From Undibacterium hunanense (GTDB lineage: Bacteria > Pseudomonadota > Gammaproteobacteria > Burkholderiales > Burkholderiaceae_D), in assembly GCF_014284335.1 (NCBI RefSeq), contig NZ_JACOGF010000004.1, forward strand, positions 1 through 64,000: a stretch of 64,000 nucleotides of DNA. The letters run 5' to 3'. Shown piece by piece: positions 37,878-45,711 of the stretch (positions within the stretch are counted from its first letter, which is position 1; every line of letters begins with the position of its first letter). The position numbers and the translations under genes are program-made. The notes beneath the pieces are model-generated. The model was not told the DNA's origin. It saw nothing but the letters and a program-made list of their open reading frames with translations, and did no database searches.

Positions 37878-38480
37878 ATGAAGCACTGGAAAATCGTCAT
37901 CGCCGCACTTATGGTTGCGTTTGCCGTCAACTTTTCTTTTGCCGGACCGGTCAAAAATGGTATCCCCAAAGGCTGGATTGGTAGTGGTGCGATCGCTACC
38001 CATTATGAAAGCGGACTGGATGAGTCACAAGGAACCCCGGAGCAACCCGCCTTCTTCATCGCTGCAAAACAGGATACCGTTACAGATGATTTTGCTGCCA
38101 TCACACAAGTGATTGATGCCAGTGCCTACCGTGGGAAAATCATGTTCTTTACCGCATCTGCCCTGCATATAGGCGATCTGGGTGGTTACGAATTCTGGAT
38201 CAGAACCACGGATGAAAAAGGTACTACCTCCATCGCTTCCTCCTGGGCCCGGAAAAGTGATACATGGGAAGCAGTCAGAGTCAGATTGATGGTGCCGGCC
38301 AATGCACAAAAAGTGGAGCTGGGCGTGGGTATCAGGGATAAAGGTAAATTGCTGGTCAAAGGCATGACTTTCAACGAAGCGCAGCCTAGTGTTTTTGTGC
38401 CGGAAAGCAAGCCCATCGCCAATAAAATCACCATGGGCCCAGTCACTGGTACGATACAGAATTTGAATTTTTCTGACTAA
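37878..38480 (+). CDS. secreted protein, paralogue 2 of a tandem pair
   Basis: 200 residues from ATG 37878 (ribosome site CAGGAGTC). Signal peptide KHWKIVIAALMVAFAVNFSFA, then the same layout as paralogue 1: GIPKGWIGSGAIATHYESGL, a beta-rich central domain (ITQVIDASAYRGKIMFFTAS, EFWIRTTDEKG), and a C-terminal TIQNLNFSD. It clearly arose by duplication but the two have diverged widely. Its final codons run straight into a 12-base tandem repeat. Likely co-transcribed with the kinase and regulator genes that follow; whether its product is their target or their signal is not known. Confidence 0.75.
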   Translation: MKHWKIVIAALMVAFAVNFSFAGPVKNGIPKGWIGSGAIATHYESGLDESQGTPEQPAFFIAAKQDTVTDDFAAITQVIDASAYRGKIMFFTASALHIGDLGGYEFWIRTTDEKGTTSIASSWARKSDTWEAVRVRLMVPANAQKVELGVGIRDKGKLLVKGMTFNEAQPSVFVPESKPIANKITMGPVTGTIQNLNFSD

Positions 38481-38550
38481 TTTTCCAGTTGATTTTTCTG
38501 ACTTATTTTTCAGCTTATTTTTCAGCTTATTTTTCAACTTATTTTCAGCC
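38478..38550. repeat. 12-base tandem repeat after paralogue 2
   Basis: Six units of about 12 bases. The last four are clearest: TTATTTTTCAGC (38503), TTATTTTTCAGC (38515), TTATTTTTCAAC (38527), TTATTTTCAGCC (38539). The two before them (TAATTTTCCAGT and TGATTTTTCTGAC) resemble the 3' end of the gene, so the array seems to come from repeated copying of the stop-codon region. It ends 11 bases before the kinase start. Confidence 0.8.
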
Positions 38551-38561
38551 AAGTACGACAG

Positions 38562-39617
38562 ATGCACACAGACATTGCGATATCTCATCAAGATCAACAG
38601 AGTGATAACACAGCCGCCACCTGGCCATTCTTGTCCATGGTGGCGGTGCTGGGTTTGCTTGCTTATGTAGGTTTGAGCACGACCCGCTCTGCCTGGCTGG
38701 CAGATAGCCTGGCTCTATTGCTGGCATATACGCTGGCGCAGGCGGGTTTGTGTCTGTCGCAAAGAATGCTGTGGTTTAAGCATGCCGGCCAGCGCTGGCT
38801 TGTGCTGATGTTGTCTGTCTTGCTGTCTCTGTATGCAGGGGTGCGGGCTGAAGCCATGTTCTGGCCACCCTTGACGACTGGTCATGCAAACTGGTTGCTG
38901 CCCGCCGTCATACTGGCATTTATCTTTGCCACCGTATTGCCGGCAGCCATGGATATGGAAATCAAGCGTCGTACCCAGGCCAGCCTGGCAGCAGAGGCCA
39001 GTAAGTACAAGGTGGAAAGACAAATGCTGGAAGCCAGGCTGGCCGCTTTGCAGGGACAGATAGAACCGCATTTTTTATTTAATACCCTGGCCAATACCCG
39101 TGCCCTTATACATCAGGATGCCGGCCTTGCCGAACAGATGCTGAACCATCTGATCGCCTATCTGCGTGCTGCCATGCCCGACATACGTCAGAACACCACT
39201 ACCTTGGGGCAAGAGCTGGACAGGGCTGCAGCATACCTGCAAATTTTCCAGATACGGCTGGGGCCGCGCTTTCAATTCTCGGTGCAAGCTGCTGCTGATG
39301 TCAGGGCTTGTCTGATTCCACCATTGGCCGTGATGAGCCTGGTGGAGAACGCCATCAAACACGGCATAGAACCACAACCCGGCGATGTGCGCATAGATAT
39401 CAGTGCCAGTAGCGATGCCGGGCAATTGCAGATCACCGTCAGCGACAATGGCCGTGGTTTTCAGGATGAACTGGGCAGCGGTGTGGGTTTGCTGAACGTG
39501 CAGGAAAGATTGCTGGCACTGTTTGGTGAACAGGCAGAATTACAGTTGCAACCGCAAGAGTCTGGTGGTGTACGGGCGAGCATCTGTTTGCCGGCCACGT
39601 CTGGCAGTTTGTCATGA
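38562..39617 (+). CDS. LytS/YehU-type sensor histidine kinase
   Basis: 351 residues. N-terminal four-helix membrane region (FLSMVAVLGLLAYVGL, LALLLAYTLAQAGLC, WLVLMLSVLLSLYAGV, WLLPAVILAFIFATVLP), a coiled-coil linker, then the His_kinase domain (PF06580) with the phospho-accepting H170 in IEPHFLFNTLAN. The ATPase domain has VENAIKHGI (N-box) and DNGRGFQDELGSGVGLLNVQ. It lacks a recognisable extracellular sensor domain, so membrane stress or a small ligand is a likely input. The stop overlaps the regulator start by 4 bases. No clear Shine-Dalgarno site; the tandem repeat lies directly upstream. Confidence 0.92.
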   Translation: MHTDIAISHQDQQSDNTAATWPFLSMVAVLGLLAYVGLSTTRSAWLADSLALLLAYTLAQAGLCLSQRMLWFKHAGQRWLVLMLSVLLSLYAGVRAEAMFWPPLTTGHANWLLPAVILAFIFATVLPAAMDMEIKRRTQASLAAEASKYKVERQMLEARLAALQGQIEPHFLFNTLANTRALIHQDAGLAEQMLNHLIAYLRAAMPDIRQNTTTLGQELDRAAAYLQIFQIRLGPRFQFSVQAAADVRACLIPPLAVMSLVENAIKHGIEPQPGDVRIDISASSDAGQLQITVSDNGRGFQDELGSGVGLLNVQERLLALFGEQAELQLQPQESGGVRASICLPATSGSLS

Positions 39618-40351
39618 GTGTCAACAACCCCACAGTACTGATCGCCGAAGATGAAGCAATTTTGCGACAAGAACTGCAAAGCACATTGCTGCAACTGTGG
39701 CCAGAACTTGACATCATCGCTACTGTGGATGATGGCATCAAGGCCCTGCACGCGATAGCTGAACTACGTCCCGAGCTTGCTTTTCTGGATGTGCGTATGC
39801 CAGGCTTAAGCGGTATTGATGTCGCTCGCCTGGCGCAGCATCCTTGCCATATTGTATTTCTAACAGCCCACAATGATTATGCGGTCGATGCCTTTGATCA
39901 GGGTGCCGTTGACTACCTGCTCAAACCGCTGGACGCAGGGCGTCTGGCCCTGGCTGTGCAAAGACTCAGGCAACGCCTGTCACAGCAACCGGCTGACCTG
40001 TCAGCATTGCAAGTCAAAAAACCGCAGGAGGCACTACGCTGGATACAGGCATCCGTCGGTAACCAGATACGCTTCATCAATGTCAGCGACGTGCTGTGTT
40101 TTCGCGCAGATTCCAAATACACCAAGGTCATCACTGCCAGACTCGAAGCCTATATCCGTACCACCATCAAAGACCTGACAGCGCAACTGGATGCCGACAA
40201 ATTCTGGCAGATATCACGCAGCAATATCGTCAGTGTGGCGGCGATTGATGCGGTACAAAGAAGTGATGGGGGATTGGCCCTGCGTTTGCAGAATGGGGAT
40301 GAATGGCTGGCGGTGTCGCAGGCGTATCAACACCAGTTTCGCCAAATGTAG
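39614..40351 (+). CDS. LytTR response regulator
   Basis: 245 residues. Receiver domain with acidic pocket in LIAEDEAIL and phospho-acceptor D59 in AFLDVRMPG, switch Thr in VFLTAHNDYAV and Lys in DYLLKPLDAGR. A linker (residues 125-140) leads to a C-terminal LytTR DNA-binding domain with VLCFRADSKYTKVIT and FWQISRSNIVSVAAIDAV. It works with the preceding kinase; LytTR regulators usually bind paired 9-base direct repeats upstream of target genes. I could not pick out such sites with confidence in the upstream regions here. Confidence 0.94.
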   Translation: MSVNNPTVLIAEDEAILRQELQSTLLQLWPELDIIATVDDGIKALHAIAELRPELAFLDVRMPGLSGIDVARLAQHPCHIVFLTAHNDYAVDAFDQGAVDYLLKPLDAGRLALAVQRLRQRLSQQPADLSALQVKKPQEALRWIQASVGNQIRFINVSDVLCFRADSKYTKVITARLEAYIRTTIKDLTAQLDADKFWQISRSNIVSVAAIDAVQRSDGGLALRLQNGDEWLAVSQAYQHQFRQM

Positions 40352-40353
40352 TC

Positions 40354-40474
40354 GGAGCCGCTGATTAAGCTACTGCGCGAAGCCATTTTGAGTCGGCGAT
40401 GCTCGTCGTACTTGAGTACGACTGCGCTTCTCAACTCAAACTGACATCGCTCGCTACGCTTACTCAGCGACTCC
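40354..40474. repeat. long imperfect hairpin (MITE-like) element, copy 2
   Basis: Ends GGAGCCGCTGA (40354-40364) and TCAGCGACTCC (40464-40474) match as inverted repeats at 10 of 11 positions. The apex is a perfect GTCGTAC-TTGA-GTACGAC hairpin (40405-40422). The intermediate arms pair partially (for example TAAGC...GCTTA, TTTGAG...CTCAAA). It begins 2 bases after the regulator stop and may also serve as its terminator. Architecture as at 10823-10988. Confidence 0.7.
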
Positions 40475-40558
40475 TTGGGGCGCGCTGGTATCGCATTTAG
40501 CGACGAAGCATGTTTATGAGATATAATATTGTCAATAATTACACAGAATCACTTAATC

Positions 40559-40780
40559 ATGAAAACCAAAAACTTGTCGCTGATGTGCAGTTTGTCTGGT
40601 CTGTCCACGTTATTGTGTATCCTTGTATCAAAGAACAGTGATTTTTCTGTCTTGGGTCTTACGTCAGAATTCGTATCCGGATTCTTTCTGGGCTTGTCTG
40701 TCGTTGCAAGTATCGTGACCATCGTGATTGGCGTCAATTTGGGTGTGGCGGCCAAACGGGACGATTCCATCCACGGCTAA
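40559..40780 (+). CDS. small membrane protein, unknown
   Basis: 73 residues with two hydrophobic segments (MCSLSGLSTLLCILV and FFLGLSVVASIVTIVIGVNL) and a charged C-terminus (AAKRDDSIHG). A TATAAT box at 40522-40527 lies 31 bases before the ATG. There is no clear ribosome site. No family recognised. A real gene is likely because of the membrane topology and the promoter, but this is not certain. Confidence 0.5.
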   Translation: MKTKNLSLMCSLSGLSTLLCILVSKNSDFSVLGLTSEFVSGFFLGLSVVASIVTIVIGVNLGVAAKRDDSIHG

Positions 40781-41051
40781 ATGCTTGACTTCTGGTCATG
40801 GCAAGCGTGCATTCGTGTAATGTTGATCGCGTGCCATATCAGCTTATCCTGATTATCCTTTTCCATAAACGTCTGAAGTTTCCCTCGCGTCACTTCCTAT
40901 TCACGTACCTTGGTTTTCAGCCTGCGTTTGGCTTCGTCTATTCTCATTAAAATCTGCTTGACGTGACATTGTTGGTAATGCAGTCTGGTTCACATGCTAT
41001 AAAAAAATGTATGCGGCTTTGCTTGACTAACTTTAACGGATTTAGCGTTTT

Positions 41052-42287
41052 ATGATCAACATCAAAATATTTGTTTTCTTGCTGGCTATGGCGGGACTGG
41101 TTCATGCCGGAGAAAAAAGCGAAGATATTGTTGTCGGCACCATAGAAACCATACACTCCAATGCCTTGAACGAAGATAAAAAGATTTGGGTGTACGTTCC
41201 GAAGCCTGATGCTGGCCGGGGGCCGGAGAAGCCGGTTTATCCGGTTGTGTATTTACTGGACGGCAGTGATCATTTTCTTTCGATGATGGGTTTGATGGAA
41301 AAGAAATGCCGGGGTATTGGCCATTCTTGTCCCGAAATGATTCTGGTTGCTGTTACCCACAATAACCGTCAGCGTGAACTGACACCGACCAAGGCAGGTT
41401 CGTATGCCCAGCCAGAAAAAATCAATGAAAACTCTGGCGGCGGCGAGGCTTTCTCTGCCTATCTGGAAAAAGAACTGATTCCTTACATTAATGCAAAATA
41501 TCCGGCGGCTCCCTATCGGGTATTGGTTGGTCATTCTCTGGGTGGCTTGACGGTGTTACATAATCTGATCAATCACAGCGCATTGTTCGATGCTTATCTG
41601 GCGATAGACCCCAGCATGTGGTGGGACAATGCACTGCTGGTCAAACAAATGGAAGTCGCGCTTAAGGACAATCGCTTTGCTAACAAATCGCTATATCTGA
41701 CGGTTGCCAATACGCTTGCCAAAGGCGTGTCTATGGATCAGGTCAGATCTGGCAGCGATCAGGAAAGCAGGCATATCCGCTCCATACTCAAACTGGTCGA
41801 TACACTGGATGCCCATCCACAAAAAGGCTTGCGCTGGAAGTGGAAATACTACCCGGACGAAGGTCATGGTTCTATTCCGATTTTGGCCGAGTATGACGGC
41901 TTGAACTTCTTGTTTGATTTTTACAAGCTGGCCGATTTCGCGCGCTTGTATGACGCAAAGATAGATGGCGCAGGTGAAATGAAGCAGCAATTTGAAAAAA
42001 TCAGCGCGCATATGGGCTATCAGCTTTTACCCGATCTGGAAACGATGGATGGACTGGGGCAGCATTTTTTACGTGAGAAAAAATTGAAGAATGCCCATGA
42101 TTTTTTTAGCGCGAATCTGGAAAACTATCCACACAATGCCTTGTCGCATGAAGGTATGGGCGACTATTACCAGGCCACAGGTGATCAGGCCAGGGCAAAG
42201 GAAGCGTATCAACAAGCCGTGAATTTGGATGCCAGCTCCAAAGCCCGGGGGAAGCTGGATAAGTTAAATGGCATCGTGGCTCGCTGA
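41052..42287 (+). CDS. exported esterase (Fes/IroE-like alpha/beta hydrolase) with C-terminal TPR
   Basis: 411 residues. Signal peptide INIKIFVFLLAMAGLVHAG. Alpha/beta hydrolase of the putative-esterase (PF00756) type: KIWVYVPKPDAG, VVYLLDGSDHFLSMMG, nucleophile S162 in VGHSLGGLTVL, DPSMWWDN and a catalytic His region YYPDEGHGSIPILAEYDGL. The C-terminal 100 residues form TPR-like helices (FFSANLENYPHNALSHEGMG, GDQARAKEAYQQAVNLDAS). Relatives hydrolyse siderophore esters or other acyl esters in the periplasm. No siderophore genes are near. It is a single gene. Confidence 0.85.
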   Translation: MINIKIFVFLLAMAGLVHAGEKSEDIVVGTIETIHSNALNEDKKIWVYVPKPDAGRGPEKPVYPVVYLLDGSDHFLSMMGLMEKKCRGIGHSCPEMILVAVTHNNRQRELTPTKAGSYAQPEKINENSGGGEAFSAYLEKELIPYINAKYPAAPYRVLVGHSLGGLTVLHNLINHSALFDAYLAIDPSMWWDNALLVKQMEVALKDNRFANKSLYLTVANTLAKGVSMDQVRSGSDQESRHIRSILKLVDTLDAHPQKGLRWKWKYYPDEGHGSIPILAEYDGLNFLFDFYKLADFARLYDAKIDGAGEMKQQFEKISAHMGYQLLPDLETMDGLGQHFLREKKLKNAHDFFSANLENYPHNALSHEGMGDYYQATGDQARAKEAYQQAVNLDASSKARGKLDKLNGIVAR

Positions 42288-42328
42288 TGGCTATTCGCGG
42301 AAATTAATTATCTGTTCAGTGCGCCATG

Positions 42329-42665
42329 AACGCCGCTGGATTTCTGTCGTCGCGGCACTGCTGCCCGGAATAATGTCCTTGACAAACAATAACGAGTAAA
42401 TTCCCTCCCTTTCAAGGGGAGGGTTAGGGTGGGGATGGGTTTCGGTTGATTAACGATAAATGTAATTACGTCGGAAACCCATCCCCATCCCAACCTTCCC
42501 CTTGAAGGGGAAGGAGCTTCAAGCACGATCGCTGGCAAAGAATGTTCATTTGCAGAATTAAGTTTTCGACCTGGAAAAATCATTAAGACACGGCTCGTGC
42601 TTGATGTTCAGAACGAGTCAAGCACATTATTCTGGCACAACAGTGTGCCTTCGCAGGAATGACGA
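42329..42665. repeat. split ATTCCTGC-type repeat
   Basis: The left half AACGCCGCTGGATTTCTG (42329-42346) matches the left part of the unit C/B type repeat, and the right half CCTTCGCAGGAATGACG (42649-42665) matches its right part, in the same orientation. Joined, they would give one normal unit. About 300 bases, including a GGGGATGGG repeat, lie between them. Confidence 0.45.
42400..42516. repeat. GGGGATGGG palindromic repeat, copy 3
   Basis: Left arm 42400-42446 (ATTCCCTCCCTTTCAAGGGG, AGGGTTAGGGTGGGGATGGG), 28-base variable middle, right arm 42475-42516 (AAACCCATCCCCATCCCAAC, CTTCCCCTTGAAGGGGAAGG). Nearly identical arms to copy 2 beside the DUF559 gene. Confidence 0.88.
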
Positions 42666-42786
42666 TGTGGAAGGTAGCAGGACTAGCTGCCACTTCCGTA
42701 TGAAGAACAATGCGGTGAGCCGGAGAGCGGTTTCGCAATCAGACAGTGGTGTACTAGGCCCACCCGTATTGTCGCAGCATATCAAA

Positions 42787-43455
42787 TCAATGTTTCTCGA
42801 TCTTGGTCTGATTAATCTCATCCAGCCCGTCCGCATCCAGATGGGCGATATCCCCCCATTGCACCAGCTTCACGTCTTTGCCCGCCACTTCAAAACGATT
42901 GATACTGGCGTTGTAAATGGTGACTTCACGTGGTGCATGCAAGGGTAAATCTTTGGCGGCGCGGTAGGCGCATTCCAGTACGCCGCCGTGGGCGACGAGG
43001 GCAATTTTTTTGCCTTCAAATTGCTTCGCATAATGCAGCACATGTTCCATCACACGCTTGTGGAATTGACGTATGGTTTCGCCCTGGTTTTCACCGGTTG
43101 GGAATTCGGCATCGGGCTCATGCGCTTGCCAGGCGTTGTATTCCTTGCGGTACAGGCTGGGCAGTTCACTGTACAGTTTGCCTTCAAAGCCACCAAAGCA
43201 GCGTTCGCGCAGGCCCTTGTCTATACGGGTACTGATACCTTGCAGGCGGGCGATTTCGCCGGCGGTTTGTATGGCACGCTGCAAGTCGCTGGAAACAATC
43301 GCATGCAGTTTTTCATTTTGCAAAGCCCAGGCCAATGCCTTGGCCTGACGTGTGCCTTCAGCATTCAGGGGGATGTCGAGGTGACCCTGCAAACGACGTT
43401 CTGCATTCCAGGCGGTTTCGCCATGGCGTATCAGTAAAATTTCTGTAGGCTTCAT
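42787..43455 (-). CDS. histidine phosphatase (phosphoglycerate mutase-like)
   Basis: 222 residues. Catalytic RHG in TEILLIRHGETAWNAERRLQ, the proton-donor Glu region in LRERCFGGFEGKLYSELP, and the second His in KKIALVAHGGVLECAYRAA. Family members remove phosphate from diverse small molecules; GpmB and CobC are relatives, and the substrate here is unknown. The start at 43455 (KPTEILLIRH) follows the dtd stop by 7 bases, so the two form an operon. A longer frame upstream overlaps dtd and is unlikely. Confidence 0.9.
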   Translation of the reverse strand: MKPTEILLIRHGETAWNAERRLQGHLDIPLNAEGTRQAKALAWALQNEKLHAIVSSDLQRAIQTAGEIARLQGISTRIDKGLRERCFGGFEGKLYSELPSLYRKEYNAWQAHEPDAEFPTGENQGETIRQFHKRVMEHVLHYAKQFEGKKIALVAHGGVLECAYRAAKDLPLHAPREVTIYNASINRFEVAGKDVKLVQWGDIAHLDADGLDEINQTKIEKH

Positions 43456-43462
43456 ATTTTGC

Positions 43463-43903
43463 TTATTTGGTCTTGAGCCAGAAGGTGACTGGGCCATCAT
43501 TGGTCAGCGATACTTTCATGTCAGCACCAAAACTGCCGGTTTCTACCTGGGCATGTTTGCTGCGTGCCTGGGCGACAAAGTAGTCGAATAATTGCCTGCC
43601 CAGTTCTGGTGGCGCAGCCGGTGTGAAAGAGGGGCGGGTGCCAGAATTGGTATCGGCTGCCAGCGTGAATTGCGGCACCAGCAGCAAGCCGCCTTGCACG
43701 TCAGTGACACTCCGATTCATCTTGCCGGCATCGTCAGAAAAGACGCGGTAAGCCAGTAATTTTTTCAGCAAATCATCGGCTTGTTTTTCAGTATCTTCGC
43801 GTTCGGCGCAGACCAGCACCATCAGGCCTGCATTGATGGCACCTATGGTGTTGCCATCGACGACGACTTTGGCTTCAGTGACTCGTTGTAGTAGGGCGAT
43901 CAT
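43463..43903 (-). CDS. dtd: D-aminoacyl-tRNA deacylase
   Basis: Removes D-amino acids (and Gly from tRNA-Ala) from mischarged tRNA. 146 residues. [17 protein letters not shown] at the N-terminus, and the cross-subunit [12 protein letters not shown] Gly-Pro motif at the C-terminus. The usual SQFTL motif reads PQFTL ([18 protein letters not shown]). The rest of the active site looks normal, so it is probably functional. First gene of dtd-phosphatase. Confidence 0.95.
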   Translation of the reverse strand: MIALLQRVTEAKVVVDGNTIGAINAGLMVLVCAEREDTEKQADDLLKKLLAYRVFSDDAGKMNRSVTDVQGGLLLVPQFTLAADTNSGTRPSFTPAAPPELGRQLFDYFVAQARSKHAQVETGSFGADMKVSLTNDGPVTFWLKTK

Positions 43904-43977
43904 GGGGGGTATTTTTTATTTGATCCAGGTACAGAGGCTTTAACCGGTTCATGAACCGTATTCGTATAAAAGTCTGA

Positions 43978-44107
43978 ATTCCCTCCCTTTCAAGGGGAGG
44001 GGGAGGGTGGGGATGGGGTGCGGTTGAATGACGGTGATATTAATTGCAGCGAGGATTTGTGGCTGAACCCCATCCCCAACCCAACCTTCCCCTTGAAGGG
44101 GAAGGAG
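43978..44107. repeat. GGGGATGGG palindromic repeat, copy 4
   Basis: Left arm 43978-44022 (ATTCCCTCCCTTTCAAGGGG, AGGGGGAGGGTGGGGATGGG), roughly 43-base middle, right arm 44066-44107 (AACCCCATCCCCAACCCAAC, CTTCCCCTTGAAGGGGAAGG). It lies between the tyrS 3' end and dtd, both read on the minus strand. It holds no gene. Confidence 0.88.
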
Positions 44108-44146
44108 TTTCCGCGTTACTCAGGAAGTGGGGCGTGCATCAAGCCA

Positions 44147-45415
44147 TCAAGCCGTCAACGTCACCTTCGCAAATTTACGCTTACCCACTTGTACTACAAA
44201 CGTCCCTGCTTCAACCTTCAAAGCTTTGTCACTGATGACTGTGCCATCAATACGCACGCCACCTTGTTCCACCATACGCAAGGCTTCGGATGTAGAGGCG
44301 CAAAGATTTGTTTGCTTCAGCAACTGACTTATGCCAAGTGGCGCACCACTCAAACTGACTTCTTCCACATCATCCGGTATCCCACCCTTGGAACGGTTTA
44401 CAAAATCCGCCAGCGCATCTTCTGCCGCCTGTCTGTTGTGGAAGCGGGTCACGATTTCCTGGGCGATGGCAACCTTGATATCACGCGGGTTCTGGCCTTC
44501 GGCCACGGCTTTCTTGTAAGCGGCGATCTGTTCCAGCGAGCAGAAGGACAGCAACTCATAGTAACGCCACATCATGGTGTCCGAGATACTCATGATCTTG
44601 GCGAACATGGTGTTGGCAGGTTCCGTGATGGCGATGTAGTTGTTCTTGGACTTGGACATCTTCTCAACACCGTCCAGTCCCTCCAGCAAAGGCATGGTCA
44701 AGATACATTGCGGTTCCTGACCATAATCCTTTTGCAGTTCACGGCCTACCAGCAGGTTGAATTTTTGATCAGTGCCACCCAGTTCCAGGTCAGATTTCAG
44801 GGCGACAGAGTCATAGCCCTGCATCAGCGGGTACAGGAATTCATGCACCGAAATGGGCGTGCCAGCCTTGAAACGCTTGGTGAAATCATCACGCTCCATC
44901 ATGCGGGCAACGGTGTACTTGGATGACAGTTGTATCATGCCACGCGCACCCAGCGGGTCTGACCATTCCGAGTTGTAGCGGATTTCGGTCTTGCTGGCGT
45001 CCAGCACCAGAGAAGCCTGTTTGAAGTAAGTCTGGGCGTTGTCTTCGATCTGCTCGCGCGTCAGCGGTGGGCGGGTGACGTTACGGCCAGACGGGTCGCC
45101 GATCATGGACGTGAAATCACCGATCAAAAAGATGACCGTATGGCCCAGATCTTGCAGCTGTCGCATCTTGTTGAGTACCACGGTGTGGCCCAGGTGCAAA
45201 TCTGGTGCAGTCGGGTCCAGGCCCAGCTTGATGCGCAGGGGTTTGCCGCTTTGTTCGCTGCGTGCCAGTTTTTGCGCGAATTCAGACTCGATTAATAGTT
45301 CGTCCACACCGCGTTTGGTCACCGCCAGTGCGTGTTGCACCGCATCAGAAAGAGGCAGGATTTTGCTGGCCTGTTCGGCCTTGTCAGTAGCGTTTGAATT
45401 TTGTACAGAAGTCAT
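44147..45415 (-). CDS. tyrS: tyrosyl-tRNA synthetase
   Basis: 422 residues. HIGH motif in LDPTAPDLHLGHTVVLNKMR, KMSKS in VEKMSKSKNN, tyrosine-site ARMMERDDFTKRF and YDSVALKSDLELGGTDQKFN. A C-terminal S4 domain (GVRIDGTVISDKALKVEAG) binds tRNA. This is the TyrRS type with an LGHT motif, common in beta- and gammaproteobacteria. Diverges from the M23 peptidase gene across 296 bases. Confidence 0.97.
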   Translation of the reverse strand: MTSVQNSNATDKAEQASKILPLSDAVQHALAVTKRGVDELLIESEFAQKLARSEQSGKPLRIKLGLDPTAPDLHLGHTVVLNKMRQLQDLGHTVIFLIGDFTSMIGDPSGRNVTRPPLTREQIEDNAQTYFKQASLVLDASKTEIRYNSEWSDPLGARGMIQLSSKYTVARMMERDDFTKRFKAGTPISVHEFLYPLMQGYDSVALKSDLELGGTDQKFNLLVGRELQKDYGQEPQCILTMPLLEGLDGVEKMSKSKNNYIAITEPANTMFAKIMSISDTMMWRYYELLSFCSLEQIAAYKKAVAEGQNPRDIKVAIAQEIVTRFHNRQAAEDALADFVNRSKGGIPDDVEEVSLSGAPLGISQLLKQTNLCASTSEALRMVEQGGVRIDGTVISDKALKVEAGTFVVQVGKRKFAKVTLTA

Positions 45416-45711
45416 AGTAAAGTTGCATCAAATTTTTTGTAACACCGCTGGTCGAATTCACAATCTGAATCCATAATCAGCGTTTTGCCAAATTCTGGGT
45501 GTTGGTTAAATTGCCGGGATTAATGATAAGCGTCACAAGTTGCCGGATACTTGCAATTTTACTTGCTCAGTGATTTTCAGGCGGATGTTGTGAATACTTT
45601 ATAATCCCATCCTTGGCCTTGCAGTCTTGCTATGTTGTGCATCTTGTGCACGCTTCAATGACTGCAACAAGCCCGAATTTTCGATAAAAACAGTCAATTT
45701 TAACTTATTGC
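45416..45711. other. tyrS / M23 peptidase divergent region
   Basis: 296 bases, no gene. It must hold both promoters; none is clear. AT-rich at the right end, before ATG 45712. Confidence 0.4.

Larger units (their letters stand above)
42288..42786. other. repeat-filled region between esterase and phosphatase genes
   Basis: 499 bases with no supportable gene. It contains the two halves of an ATTCCTGC-type palindromic repeat (42329-42346 and 42649-42665), a GGGGATGGG repeat between them (42400-42516), and a GGCACA-ACAG-TGTGCC hairpin at 42634-42649. Confidence 0.55.

Noticed and set aside
38503-38550. Possible CRISPR or LytTR binding repeats
   Set aside because: Contiguous 12-base units without spacers; spacing does not fit the paired 9-base repeats of LytTR sites.
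44018-44926. 302-codon frame antisense to tyrS
   Set aside because: Starts in a repeat and runs against the conserved tyrS sequence; no family features.
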